NCBI RefSeq assembly: GCF_000829905.1
Contig: NZ_CDPP01000005.1
Span: 558,001 to 622,000 of the forward strand
Origin: Beduini massiliensis
GTDB lineage: Bacteria; Bacillota_I; Bacilli_A; Erysipelotrichales; Coprobacillaceae
Reading direction: 5' to 3'
Length of the DNA stretch: 64,000 nt
The notes under the pieces are model-generated. The model was not told where the DNA came from. It ran no database searches and saw only the letters and a program-made list of their open reading frames with translations. Of the stretch, positions 8,296 to 18,473 are shown piece by piece; position 1 is the first letter of the stretch; every line of letters begins with the position of its first letter. The position numbers and the translations under genes were made by a program.

Positions 8296-9669
8296 ATGTT
8301 GAAATTAATTGAACCAAAAATACAGATAGAGAAAAGCCGACAGCTATTTTCTAATCGCAACTTGCGTGACTTGATTGTTCCGCTGATTATCGAGCAGTTA
8401 CTGATCTTACTTGTGGGCATTGCCGATACTTTGATGGTGAGTTATGCAGGAGAAGCCGCCGTTTCGGGCGTTTCGTTAGTCAATCAGTTAAATACGGTCT
8501 TTATTCTTGTTTTTACGGCGCTAGCTTCGGGAGGGGCTGTTGTCGCAAGTCAATACGTAGGGAATAAAGATAAAAAGAATGGGGTTTTAGCTTCCAGTCA
8601 GTTAGTGATGATCACCACATTCATTTCTATTATTTTAATGGGAGTGGCGATTATTTTTCGTCGAGAGCTGCTGACTTTGCTTTTTGGGCGTGTGGAAAGT
8701 GAAGTGATGCAAGCGTGTTTAACGTATTTAATTATTTCTGCGTTTTCTTTCCCAGCATTAGCTATTTACAACAGTTGTGCGGGATTATTTAGAAGTATGT
8801 CTAAAACAAAAACAATTATGTATGTATCCATTATTATGAACGTCATTAATGTTGTAGGAAACTTCATCGGGATTTTTGTTCTCCATGCCGGAGTTGCCGG
8901 AGTGGCTTATCCTTCATTGATTTCCAGAGTCATAGCCGCAGTTATTTTACTTGCAATATCTTTAAATAAAAACAATACGATTTATGTACGTATCAAAGAT
9001 ATCTTCAAATGGAGCCAAGAGATGATTCGACGCATTTTAAATATTGCCATTCCTAATGGAATTGAAAATGGGTTATTCCAGCTATCCAAAGTAGCACTGA
9101 GCAGTATTGTGGCGATGTTTGGAACCAGCCAAATTGCCGCTAATGGAGTCGCTCAAAGTTTTTGGTCGATGGCTGCACTCTTTTGTTTGGCAATGGGTCC
9201 TGCTTTTATTACCGTAATCGGACAATGTATGGGAGCCGGAGATGTTGAAGCAGCAGATTATTATATGAAGAAGCTATTAAGAATTACCTATCTTGGCGGG
9301 ATCATTTGGAATATTGTTTTCTTTATAGTGACACCGTTGATTCTTCAACTTTACAGTTTATCAAGTGACACTATCTATATGATTATTATATTGTGTCTGA
9401 TTCATAATCTCTTTAACGCTTTGCTATGTCCGATTGCTTCTTCCTTATCAAATGGACTTCGTGCCTGTGGGGACGTTAAATATACAATGTATACATCTAT
9501 TTTTTCAACCGTTGTATGTCGTGTTATACTTTCCATCATCTTTGGTATTTGGATGAATTTAGGTGTAATCGGTATTGCTTTAGCGATGGTGGGAGATTGG
9601 GCAATCAAATCTGCACTAATCGCCAAAAGATACTATCAGGGAAAATGGAAACAGTTTAAAGTCATTTAA
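8296..9669 (+). CDS. MATE family efflux transporter
   Basis: A 457-residue membrane protein with about twelve hydrophobic segments in two MatE repeats. Landmarks are the N-terminal LLILLVGIADTLMVSYAGEA and an equivalent second-half stretch near residues 255-290. MATE proteins export cationic drugs or metabolites using a sodium or proton gradient. A GAGGTG ribosome site precedes the ATG. It is a single-gene unit, driven by a MerR-type promoter and closed by an intrinsic terminator, so inducible export of a small toxic compound is likely (inference). The substrate cannot be assigned. Confidence 0.9.
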   Translation: MLKLIEPKIQIEKSRQLFSNRNLRDLIVPLIIEQLLILLVGIADTLMVSYAGEAAVSGVSLVNQLNTVFILVFTALASGGAVVASQYVGNKDKKNGVLASSQLVMITTFISIILMGVAIIFRRELLTLLFGRVESEVMQACLTYLIISAFSFPALAIYNSCAGLFRSMSKTKTIMYVSIIMNVINVVGNFIGIFVLHAGVAGVAYPSLISRVIAAVILLAISLNKNNTIYVRIKDIFKWSQEMIRRILNIAIPNGIENGLFQLSKVALSSIVAMFGTSQIAANGVAQSFWSMAALFCLAMGPAFITVIGQCMGAGDVEAADYYMKKLLRITYLGGIIWNIVFFIVTPLILQLYSLSSDTIYMIIILCLIHNLFNALLCPIASSLSNGLRACGDVKYTMYTSIFSTVVCRVILSIIFGIWMNLGVIGIALAMVGDWAIKSALIAKRYYQGKWKQFKVI

Positions 9670-9675
9670 AAGCGA

Positions 9676-9705
9676 GAGGTATGGCAAAAGCCATACTTCT
9701 TTTTT
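9676..9705 (+). terminator. terminator of the MATE gene
   Basis: Stem GAGGTATGGC / GCCATACTTC with loop AAAA, followed by T8. Confidence 0.85.
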
Positions 9706-9768
9706 ATACATCTTATATAAAATATGCTAAAATGATATCGAGATAGTAAAAGAAAAGAGATGAGTTTA

Positions 9769-10326
9769 ATGTCACAAACAACCAAAAGAGCCCTTGCAGC
9801 TTCATTAAAGCAGCTATTGATCCATAAACCGTTATCCAAGATTACGGTCACAGATATCACAGAAGACTGTGAAGTAAATCGTCATACTTTCTATTATCAT
9901 TTTCAAGATATTTATGATTTAATAGATTGGATATATGAAACGGAAATGGAAAAAGTGATTGCTGACAATAAAACTTATGAAACATGGGCTGATGGTGTAC
10001 GGGCATTGTTTCAATATGCTTTAGATAATAAAACATTTATCACCAATACTTACCACTCATTAAGCCGTAAAGATCTGATGCGTTTTTTAAACCAAACCAC
10101 CTATCAGTTTTTAATAGATGTGGTAAACGAACAAGCACAAGGTATGAAAGTCGATCAAAAGCATAAAGAGTTTATCGCTAATTTTTATAAACATGCTTTT
10201 GTGGGCTTGGCATTGGAATGGATTGAAGGAAATATGAAGCGTAACCCTGATGAAATCATTCAGGATTTGACAACGTTGATTGAAGGAGATTTTCATAAAG
10301 CCCTGCTGCGTTTTGAAGAACGATAG
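9769..10326 (+). CDS. TetR/AcrR family regulator, likely of oleate hydratase
   Basis: About 185 residues. The N-terminal helix-turn-helix includes ITVTDITEDCEVNRHTFYYH (about residues 25-44), the standard TetR recognition helix ending in TFYYHF. The C-terminal ligand domain is helical. The start is taken as the ATG giving MSQTTKRAL, where homologous proteins usually begin; an ATG nine bases upstream (9760) is also possible. The gene sits directly before oleate hydratase in the same direction but is separated from it by a terminator and a new promoter with an inverted repeat, which fits a local fatty-acid-responsive repressor (inference). Confidence 0.85.
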   Translation: MSQTTKRALAASLKQLLIHKPLSKITVTDITEDCEVNRHTFYYHFQDIYDLIDWIYETEMEKVIADNKTYETWADGVRALFQYALDNKTFITNTYHSLSRKDLMRFLNQTTYQFLIDVVNEQAQGMKVDQKHKEFIANFYKHAFVGLALEWIEGNMKRNPDEIIQDLTTLIEGDFHKALLRFEER

Positions 10327-10364
10327 ACAACTCCATTGATTTGTCCAAAATTTAGACAATAATG

Positions 10365-10396
10365 AGCCAATGGTTAAAATTTAGCCATTGGCTTTT
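10365..10396 (+). terminator. terminator between the tetR-type gene and oleate hydratase
   Basis: Arms AGCCAATGG and CCATTGGCT enclose an AT-rich loop and are followed by a short T run. Confidence 0.7.
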
Positions 10397-10434
10397 ATCT
10401 GTCCATCGTTTTTATAAAACAGACAGATTATAAT
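10397..10434 (+). promoter_or_regulatory. promoter and candidate TetR operator of oleate hydratase
   Basis: A -10 TATAAT lies at 10429-10434. The inverted half-sites ATCTGTC (10397-10403) and GACAGAT (10422-10428) bracket the -35 region and touch the -10. A related TTGTC...GACAA repeat occurs at 10341-10359. Repressor binding here would block RNA polymerase. The -35 element itself is weak. Confidence 0.5.
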
Positions 10435-10463
10435 GTAAGCATATCAACAAGGAGGAATGTTAT

Positions 10464-12239
10464 ATGTATTACAGTAACGGAAATTACGAAGCTTTTGCTC
10501 GTCCACTAAAACCAGAAGGAGTGGATAAAAAATCGGCATATCTGATTGGTTCCGGATTGGCTTCTTTATCCGCTGCCTGCTTTTTAGTCAGAGATGGACA
10601 AATGAAAGGAGAGCATATTCATATCTTAGAAGAAATGGATTTGCCTGGTGGAGCCTGTGATGGTATTTACAACCCGGAAAAAGGATTCATTATCCGTGGC
10701 GGTCGTGAAATGGAAAACCATTTTGAATGTTTATGGGATTTATTTCACTCTATCCCCTCTATTGAAACTAAAGATGTTTCCGTTTTAGATGAATATTATT
10801 GGTTAAATAAAAAAGACCCTAACTACTCATTGATGCGAGCAACTTTCAATCGTGGTCAAGATGCTCATACCGATGGTAAGTTTGCATTATCCGATAAAGC
10901 AGCCATGAGTATCATGGAATTATTCATGACCCCTGATGAACAGCTTTATAATAAAACAATCACAGATGTTTTACATCCGGAATTTTTCAAATCGAATTTT
11001 TGGCTTTACTGGCAGACGATGTTTGCCTTTGAAACTTGGCATAGTGCCTTAGAAATGAAATTGTATATTCAGCGCTTCATTCATCATATTGGTGGTCTGC
11101 CTGATTTCAGCGCTCTTAAATTTACAAAGTATAATCAATATGAGTCCCTGATTTTGCCAATGATTAAATATCTGGAATCTCATCATGTTCAATTCCATTA
11201 CAGCACTCAAGTGACAAATGTTGAATTTGAGTTTAAGGGTGCTAAAAAGTTGGCAAAACGTATTCTCTGCACACATCAGGGTGTTGAAGAATCCATTGAT
11301 CTGACAGAAGATGATCTATTGTTTATTACGAATGGAAGCTGTACAGAAAACTCTTCTTTAGGAGATAATACCCATGCACCGATACAAAATACCAAAGAAG
11401 GAGATGGGGGCTGCTGGCAGTTATGGAAAAAGATTGCCGCTCAGCATCCAGACTTTGGTCATCCCGATAAATTCTGTGGCAATATCAAAGCAACAAATTG
11501 GGAATCTGCTACCGTCACTACATTGGATGACAAGATCCCACCTTATCTAGAAAAAATATGTAAACGTGATCCATTTTCAGGAAAAGTAGTAACGGGTGGT
11601 ATTGTAACGGTGAAAGATTCTAACTGGCTGATGAGCTATACATTTAACCGTCAGCCTCATTTCAAAGCCCAGCCTAAAGAACAGTTAGTCGGATGGATTT
11701 ACGGACTTTATACAGATGTCCCCGGAAACTTTATAAAAAAACCAATGCGTGAATGTACCGGTATTGAAATTTGTGAAGAATGGTTATATCATATGGGCGT
11801 TCCTGAAGATCAGATCTTAGACCTCGCTACGCATTCAGCCAGCACGATTCCATGCATGATGCCTTATATTACTGCTTTCTTTATGCCACGCGAAAAAGGG
11901 GATCGTCCAAATGTGGTTCCAACAGGCAGTGTGAACTTTGCATTTATCGGTCAGTTTGCCGAAACAATCCGAGATACGATCTTCACTACTGAATATTCTG
12001 TCCGAACCGGAATGGAAGCTGTGTATACATTACTTGACATTGATCGCGGTGTTCCCGAAGTATGGGGATCTTGTTATGACGTGAGAGATTTGTTAGATGC
12101 GACTTCAAAGATGATGGACGGTAAGAAATTAGATCAGATTTCTCTGCCATTCAAATATAAATTTGTTGGACGCAAAGCATTAAAAGAACTCCAAGGCACA
12201 ATTATTGAAGAATTATTAGAACATTATCATCTGATATAA
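10464..12239 (+). CDS. ohyA: oleate hydratase (myosin-cross-reactive antigen family)
   Basis: A 591-residue FAD-dependent enzyme that adds water to the cis-9 double bond of oleic and related acids to give 10-hydroxy fatty acids. The FAD Rossmann loop is IGSGLASLS at residues 28-36, and [11 protein letters not shown] holds R81 and E82, matching the numbering of catalytic residues described for OhyA. Length is typical for the family. An AAGGAGG site precedes the ATG. In gut and skin bacteria it detoxifies host unsaturated fatty acids. An adjacent TetR regulator and a dyad in its promoter suggest induction by fatty acids (inference). Confidence 0.95.
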   Translation: MYYSNGNYEAFARPLKPEGVDKKSAYLIGSGLASLSAACFLVRDGQMKGEHIHILEEMDLPGGACDGIYNPEKGFIIRGGREMENHFECLWDLFHSIPSIETKDVSVLDEYYWLNKKDPNYSLMRATFNRGQDAHTDGKFALSDKAAMSIMELFMTPDEQLYNKTITDVLHPEFFKSNFWLYWQTMFAFETWHSALEMKLYIQRFIHHIGGLPDFSALKFTKYNQYESLILPMIKYLESHHVQFHYSTQVTNVEFEFKGAKKLAKRILCTHQGVEESIDLTEDDLLFITNGSCTENSSLGDNTHAPIQNTKEGDGGCWQLWKKIAAQHPDFGHPDKFCGNIKATNWESATVTTLDDKIPPYLEKICKRDPFSGKVVTGGIVTVKDSNWLMSYTFNRQPHFKAQPKEQLVGWIYGLYTDVPGNFIKKPMRECTGIEICEEWLYHMGVPEDQILDLATHSASTIPCMMPYITAFFMPREKGDRPNVVPTGSVNFAFIGQFAETIRDTIFTTEYSVRTGMEAVYTLLDIDRGVPEVWGSCYDVRDLLDATSKMMDGKKLDQISLPFKYKFVGRKALKELQGTIIEELLEHYHLI

Positions 12240-12241
12240 AC

Positions 12242-12269
12242 AAAGAACAGGTCAAAAGCCTGTTCTTTT
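12242..12269 (+). terminator. terminator of oleate hydratase
   Basis: Stem AAAGAACAGG / CCTGTTCTTT with a 7-base loop, then T-rich sequence. The following 240 bases before the convergent RpiR gene hold no gene that I can support. Confidence 0.85.
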
Positions 12270-12510
12270 ACTTTGAATAATGAATATGTGTGAGTTTCCT
12301 TTATTCTCACTCCATAAGCTGTAAAAGTCGTCTTTGTTTTGCTTACGACTGGTTTCTTGATAATGCTAAGCTAACACTTTTATTCATCATTCATTTTATT
12401 TTTTCTGTTTGTATATTTTTAATCCCTTCAGCGGATAACACACTATATCGGTGTCTATTTCTTATTTATAATGTCTTAAAATATAACCGTTGTCGTCAAA
12501 CGCTGTTAAC

Positions 12511-13398
12511 CTACTCTTTTCTATCTTTTAATAAGCTATTATAGGTCGTCCGATATTGTTCAAAGGATTTAGAGGCATCTACCCGCTTATCATAATGATT
12601 TTGACGATCCTCGTTAAACAGATTCGCATATAAAATATCCAATAGAAACAAGACACTTAAATTCATACTGAAGCTGCCTAAATTCTCAATCAGTTTTTCT
12701 CGGCTGGATACATATAAAATAGGATCGGCATATTGAAAAAGAGAGTTTTCTCCATAGGTTGTGATTGCCAACAAAGGGATATGACGGATCTTTAACTGTT
12801 TTGCAATTCTCAATAATGTTTCTGTTTCCCCCGAATAAGAGATTAATAAAAAAACACTCTTCTCGTTACAGTACTTACTGCGATAAAACATTTCATCGGC
12901 TTTCTCCTCAGTCATCACATTCTTTCCGATTTTAAGCATCTTATCTTTAAATGTCTGGGCTATATCTAACTGTACCCCCAATGAAAAAACATAGATAAAA
13001 TCGGCATTCTTTAAAAGAGTAATCGCTGCCTGGAGCTGATCGTGATCAAGCAAAGTCAAGACATCTTCAATAATTTCATGATATAAAGTTCCCATTTTGT
13101 TAGCGATCACAATGTTTTTATCTTGATCATCAAAAGGGAAGTTTGGATCAATGTGTTCAAAATGGCTCGATAAATACTCCTGTTCCTTAAGATAAGCTTC
13201 TCTAAATTCATTATACCCTTGATAGCCGATTTTTTGAGTGAAGCGGACAATCGTCGACGGAACAGTAAACAATTTTTTAGCGATAAATCTGGCACTCTGT
13301 TTTTCAATATCTAATGAATGCTCTAAAAAATAATCAGCGAGTGTGACTTCTAAAGGAGAAAAACCTTTTTTTGATTTTAATATTTCCTCAATTAACAT
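12511..13398 (-). CDS. MurR/RpiR family transcriptional regulator with SIS domain
   Basis: A 295-residue regulator. The N-terminal helix-turn-helix (about residues 1-77) includes FTVPSTIVRFTQKIGYQGYN, the RpiR recognition region. A SIS phosphosugar-binding domain follows (about 125-255) with the core LLISYSGETETLLRIAKQ. Such proteins sense a sugar phosphate and control sugar or amino-sugar genes. AAGGAGG precedes the ATG. No sugar operon is directly adjacent; the nearest candidate target is the 6-phospho-beta-glucosidase gene about 2 kb away, which has its own cre site. The target is therefore inferred only. Confidence 0.88.
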   Translation of the reverse strand: MLIEEILKSKKGFSPLEVTLADYFLEHSLDIEKQSARFIAKKLFTVPSTIVRFTQKIGYQGYNEFREAYLKEQEYLSSHFEHIDPNFPFDDQDKNIVIANKMGTLYHEIIEDVLTLLDHDQLQAAITLLKNADFIYVFSLGVQLDIAQTFKDKMLKIGKNVMTEEKADEMFYRSKYCNEKSVFLLISYSGETETLLRIAKQLKIRHIPLLAITTYGENSLFQYADPILYVSSREKLIENLGSFSMNLSVLFLLDILYANLFNEDRQNHYDKRVDASKSFEQYRTTYNSLLKDRKE

Positions 13399-13603
13399 AC
13401 TGATTTCCTCCTTGTTTCTCTGCTTTTATTTAAACATATATCCATTATGGAAGCAAGATTCCTGACTAAAACCGTGATTTTCATAAGCTATCCCTCACAA
13501 ATTATCTTTTATCATATAAATTTACATAAAAATGTAGAATTTCATCAAAAAAATGATATAATAACAACGTTCAAGAATCAATAAAATAACACGGAGGAAA
13601 ATT

Positions 13604-14287
13604 ATGAAAAAAGTCTATGAAGGTAAAACTAAAGATGTTTATGAATTAGATAACGGAAATGTTATGCTGAAATTCAAAGATGATTGTACTGGTAAAGACG
13701 GTGTCTTTGATCCAGGTGAAAACTCAGTTGGATTAACTATTGATGGTATTGGAAAAGCAAACTTAGAAACGTCAATCCATTTCTTTGAAATCTTAAAAGA
13801 CGCTGGAATCAAGACTCACTATGTTGAGGCAAACATTGACGAAGCAACAATGGAAGTTCTTCCTGCCAAAGTATTTGGTAAAGGTCTTGAAGTGATTTGC
13901 CGTTTGGTTGCAACAGGAAGTTTCATTCGTCGTTATGGGGATTATATTAAAGACGGAACACCTTTAGAAGGAGGTTACGTTGAAGCAACATTAAAAGATG
14001 ATGACAGAGGAGATCCATTAATTACCAGCGAAGGTCTTGCAGCACTTGGAATCATGAGCGAAGAACAATTTGCGAGCATGAAAGATCAAACATTAAGAAT
14101 CACAAAATTAGTAGCGGATGATCTTAAGAAAAAAGGTCTTGATCTTTATGACATTAAATTTGAATTTGGTTACAATAATGATGAAGTCATCTTAATTGAT
14201 GAAATTGCATCTGGTAATATGCGTGTTTATAAAGACGGGAAAATCGTTGAGCCTGTAGACTTGACAAACATTATTTTAAATAAATAA
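13604..14287 (+). CDS. purC: phosphoribosylaminoimidazole-succinocarboxamide synthase
   Basis: A 227-residue SAICAR synthetase, which joins aspartate to CAIR with ATP in purine synthesis. Diagnostic stretches are the N-terminal [30 protein letters not shown] (about residues 98-114) and [16 protein letters not shown] near the C-terminus. Length is normal. It stands alone rather than in a pur operon, preceded by a TATAAT -10 (13557-13562) and GGAGG, and followed by a terminator. No purine riboswitch was recognised in the roughly 200-base leader region. Confidence 0.95.
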   Translation: MKKVYEGKTKDVYELDNGNVMLKFKDDCTGKDGVFDPGENSVGLTIDGIGKANLETSIHFFEILKDAGIKTHYVEANIDEATMEVLPAKVFGKGLEVICRLVATGSFIRRYGDYIKDGTPLEGGYVEATLKDDDRGDPLITSEGLAALGIMSEEQFASMKDQTLRITKLVADDLKKKGLDLYDIKFEFGYNNDEVILIDEIASGNMRVYKDGKIVEPVDLTNIILNK

Positions 14288-14293
14288 ATCAAT

Positions 14294-14330
14294 AAAAATC
14301 TGCGAAAAACAATTCGCAGATTTTATTTTT
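14294..14330. terminator. bidirectional terminator between purC and the DUF362 pseudogene
   Basis: AAAATCTGCGAA and TTCGCAGATTTT form a strong stem with A and T runs on either side, so it can serve both convergent genes. Confidence 0.85.
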
Positions 14331-14332
14331 GG

Positions 14333-15191
14333 CTAATGATTAGATAAATCGATGAAATCATAATCTCGGTTTCCAATGTTCAATGCCGCCGCAGCTTCTA
14401 TTGTATGCACACCATTTCTTGATTCAATGCGTTCCAATAAATGTGGTTTCCCTGGGTCATTACTTGCATAAACCATATCTATACATGCCTGATCCAAGGC
14501 GACTGGATCTGTCGAACACAAAATACCGATATCTGCAATAGCAGGATCTTCTGCTTCTGCACAGCAATCACAGTCCACTGACATATTACACATGACATTG
14601 ATATAAACAATGTTTTCTTTAAAGTAGCGGACAATCGATTCTGAAGCATCAGCCATGGATTCTAAAAATTCATTATGATCTGCACTCCAAATATGTTCAG
14701 CTACTCCTGCACCATGAATATGCGCTTTTCCATGGGAAAGAAATATTTTTTAAAGCACCGCCAAAACCTCCCATAGGATGTCCTTTAAAATGACTTAATA
14801 CCAGCATAGAGTCATACTTTTTCATATGTTCTCCTACATAATTTACTTTAAGATGATGTCCGTTTTCTACCGGAAGTTCCATTTCGCCTTCTTCATCCAT
14901 GATATCTACATCAGCAATATCCGTCCAGCCATGAAGCTTCATCGTTTCCCAGTGTTCTTTTGTCGTATTGCGTTTTCCTTCATATGCAGTATTGCATTCC
15001 ACGATTGTTCCCTCTACATAATCAATGATCGGTTTCATAAACGAAGGACGAATAAAATTTTGATTGCCTACTTCACCGGAATGTACTTTCACTGCCACTT
15101 TTCCAGGCAGTTTAACACCCATTGCTTCATACATTGTGATCATCGCCTCCGGAGTAATCTGACGTGTAAAATAAACTTTTGATTTTTCCAT
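14333..15191 (-). pseudogene. DUF362 (4Fe-4S-type) protein, frameshifted
   Basis: Two adjacent frames together make one DUF362 protein. The N-terminal part (from ATG 15191, with AAAGGAG upstream) runs through VKVHSGEVGNQNFIRP and SHFKGHPMGGFGGALKNIS. It then leaves frame near 14735 and stops in the other frame at about 14697. The correct frame resumes with SHGKAHIHGAGVAEHIWSAD and continues to 14333. Intact relatives read roughly ISIGxASSxGKA here, so about 11 bases appear to be missing at the junction, which both removes residues and shifts the frame. Cysteines in CNMSVDCDCC suggest a metal or cluster site. The gene is probably inactive, or there is a sequence error. It is driven by a MerR-type promoter. 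Confidence 0.8.
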
Positions 15192-15237
15192 TATCTTTTC
15201 TCCTTTTATAATCATGTTATCTTTTACATACAAATGC

Positions 15238-15268
15238 ATTATAATATTAAAGTTAACTTTAATGTCAA
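15238..15268 (-). promoter_or_regulatory. MerR-type promoter of the DUF362 gene (19-bp spacer)
   Basis: Minus strand: -35 TTGACA (15263-15268) and -10 TATAAT (15238-15243) are consensus hexamers at the suboptimal spacing of 19 bases. The spacer carries the perfect palindrome TTAAAGTTAACTTTAA. This is the third promoter of this architecture in the window, again with a distinct dyad. Confidence 0.75.
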
Positions 15269-15281
15269 TCCCTCTTGATCA

Positions 15282-15316
15282 AAAAGTAAAAATCCTGTTT
15301 CACCCGGAAACAGGAT
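15282..15316 (-). terminator. terminator of the micro-transcript
   Basis: Minus strand: a perfect 10-bp stem ATCCTGTTTC / GAAACAGGAT with a 5-base loop, followed by a T-rich tract. It lies 8 bases after the stop of the 20-codon frame. Confidence 0.8.
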
Positions 15317-15324
15317 CAAGAAAC

Positions 15325-15387
15325 TTATCCACTGATAATAACCACCATGATCAATAGACAAGCTACTATTAATAACTTTCTTTTCAC
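15325..15387 (-). CDS. putative 20-residue hydrophobic peptide
   Basis: A GTG-start frame, six bases after GGGGAGAG, encodes MKRKLLIVACLLIMVVIISG. It has three basic residues at the start and is then hydrophobic to the end, with an IVAC lipobox-like tetrapeptide. It fits a membrane-inserted micro-peptide, a type I toxin-like peptide, or a secreted signal or inhibitor peptide; size and pattern resemble short pheromone-inhibitor precursors. It has its own TATAAT promoter, a cre site at the start of the transcript and its own terminator, so the unit is complete within about 160 bases. No family is recognised and expression is unproven. Confidence 0.45.
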   Translation of the reverse strand: MKRKLLIVACLLIMVVIISG

Positions 15388-15422
15388 TTTATTCTCTCCC
15401 CACTGCACTGATTTCAGAAAAG

Positions 15423-16988
<1,566 letters not shown>

Positions 16989-16999
16989 ACTAACAATCA

Positions 17000-17040
17000 G
17001 GATTAATTTCTGCCTATTCGCAGAGGTTGATCCTTTTTTA
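17000..17040 (+). terminator. terminator of the first GH1 gene
   Basis: GGATTAA..TCTGC pairs with GCAGA..TTGATCC around a CTATTC loop and is followed by T6. Confidence 0.8.
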
Positions 17041-17143
17041 TTATTCATAATGTTAGTTTAAACTCACCCACCCATTCATCAAAGACAAGTTTTAACTTCA
17101 ACAGATTTATAAACAGAATTTACAAAATTATCCTATTTCATTT

Positions 17144-17200
17144 ATAAAAAAAAGAAAATGAACTAACAAGATTAGGGATATCCAACCTTGCAGTTCATTT
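17144..17200 (-). terminator. terminator of the glgCDA/ATP-grasp unit
   Basis: Minus strand: AAATGAACT pairs with AGTTCATTT, with a further CAAG/CTTG pairing inside, followed by a long T run. Confidence 0.65.
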
Positions 17201-17215
17201 AATTAAGTAATGACA

Positions 17216-18421
17216 TTAAAACCATTCAGTTCCGTCTTTACGACGTAAAATCGTACGAACCCATTCTTCTAAATGATAACGATCGACAGTTCTAAATAAA
17301 TAAGCATGGTTCCCCATTGCAGCAGCAAGCGAAGGAGCAATTTCTGTTTCTAAAAGCAGCTGATCTTTCATCATCGCAATAATTTCATCGTGAGTGTATG
17401 CGTAATCGATGCCATGGCGGCGTGATGCATAGCCAACATAATATTTCCTTTGCGGAACACTGAAACAGCGGTCAAAAACTAACATATCTGCCCATATCGA
17501 GTAAACATCTTCATCGTAGGCATAATTGATCATATCCGGCATATAAGCACCCGGTGCACGCATATTCACTTCTAATCCAATAAGATCACCTTTTTTACCT
17601 AATCCTTCTTTATCGCTGTCTAAACGGAAAAATTCAAAGTGAAAGAATCGGCTTCGTGTATCAAATGCTTTTACCACCTTTTCACCAATTATACGAATAT
17701 CATTATCTTCCACAGATTGTGAGAAGAATGCCATGTCCGTCTCAAAATTGACCGTATCCATGATTGAATGAAGCATCACATGATTTGAACAGATCAAAAT
17801 ATTCTTATTAGAATCTGTAATCCCATCAAATGTTTCGACATGTCCGTTTACAAATTCTTCCATGATATATAGTGTATCATCTTTTGTAGCCAAAAAATAA
17901 TCTAATTCTTCTCTGTTTTCCAGTTTATAGGTCTTGCTGGCACCTACCCCATTATCCGGCTTTACTACAATGGGATAACCTACTCGATCCGTAAAATCAT
18001 AGGCATCTTCGTGACAATACAACAACTGATAACGGGCAACAGGTATCCCTGCTCGCCTATAGACATCCTTCATCTTGGATTTATATTTCATTTCCCCCAT
18101 ATGTTCAATCTTAGTTCCGGTATTGACATTAAAGTCACTGCGGAGTGTCGCTTCTAATTCCAGCCAATATTCATTTTCGGATTCGATCCAATCCAGTCTG
18201 CCATATTTGCTGATAAAGTAACCACAAGCACGATATACCGCTTCATAATCATCCAAATGATCCACACGATAATATTCAGTTAATGAAGCTTTTGTCTGTG
18301 CTGATAAATGATCGTAAACCTCATCTCCAATTCCTAATACATGAACACCTCTTTTTTTCAAACGATCACAGAAATTATAAAAATACGTTGGAAAATGCGG
18401 TGATATAAATACAACATTCAT
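17216..18421 (-). CDS. ATP-grasp superfamily protein at the end of the glycogen synthesis operon
   Basis: A 401-residue protein with an N-terminal Rossmann-like preATP-grasp region (MNVVFISPHFP, about 1-100) and an ATP-grasp domain. The ATP-grasp domain includes YPIVVKPDNGVGASKTYKL (about 148-166), the hinge YIMEEFVNGHVETFDG (about 188-203) and the Mg-binding GLEVNMRAPGAYMPD (about 284-298). These enzymes ligate a carboxylate to an amine or thiol. The substrate is unknown. It follows glgA in the same direction behind a strong hairpin terminator, with AAAAGGGAGGG before its ATG, so it may be expressed by readthrough. It is not part of the known glycogen pathway; the linkage is unexplained. Confidence 0.8.
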   Translation of the reverse strand: MNVVFISPHFPTYFYNFCDRLKKRGVHVLGIGDEVYDHLSAQTKASLTEYYRVDHLDDYEAVYRACGYFISKYGRLDWIESENEYWLELEATLRSDFNVNTGTKIEHMGEMKYKSKMKDVYRRAGIPVARYQLLYCHEDAYDFTDRVGYPIVVKPDNGVGASKTYKLENREELDYFLATKDDTLYIMEEFVNGHVETFDGITDSNKNILICSNHVMLHSIMDTVNFETDMAFFSQSVEDNDIRIIGEKVVKAFDTRSRFFHFEFFRLDSDKEGLGKKGDLIGLEVNMRAPGAYMPDMINYAYDEDVYSIWADMLVFDRCFSVPQRKYYVGYASRRHGIDYAYTHDEIIAMMKDQLLLETEIAPSLAAAMGNHAYLFRTVDRYHLEEWVRTILRRKDGTEWF

Positions 18422-18435
18422 TTTATTCCCTCCCT

Positions 18436-18466
18436 TTTAAAAAGCTCCAAAGCATATGCTTTGGAG
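18436..18466 (-). terminator. hairpin terminator between glgA and the ATP-grasp gene
   Basis: CTCCAAAGCATATGCTTTGGAG is an essentially perfect palindrome (listed here only as 18445-18466) followed on the minus strand by T5. It would reduce transcription into the ATP-grasp gene. Confidence 0.8.
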
Positions 18467-18473
18467 ACATTTA

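Noticed and set aside
12290-12544. Open frame of 84 codons on the plus strand after oleate hydratase
   Set aside because: Low-complexity hydrophobic composition, no ribosome site, and it runs into the end of the convergent RpiR gene; it looks like chance in AT-rich spacer.
13399-13603. Purine riboswitch before purC
   Set aside because: No three-way-junction core or characteristic loops were found; the region is AT-rich with an ordinary -10.
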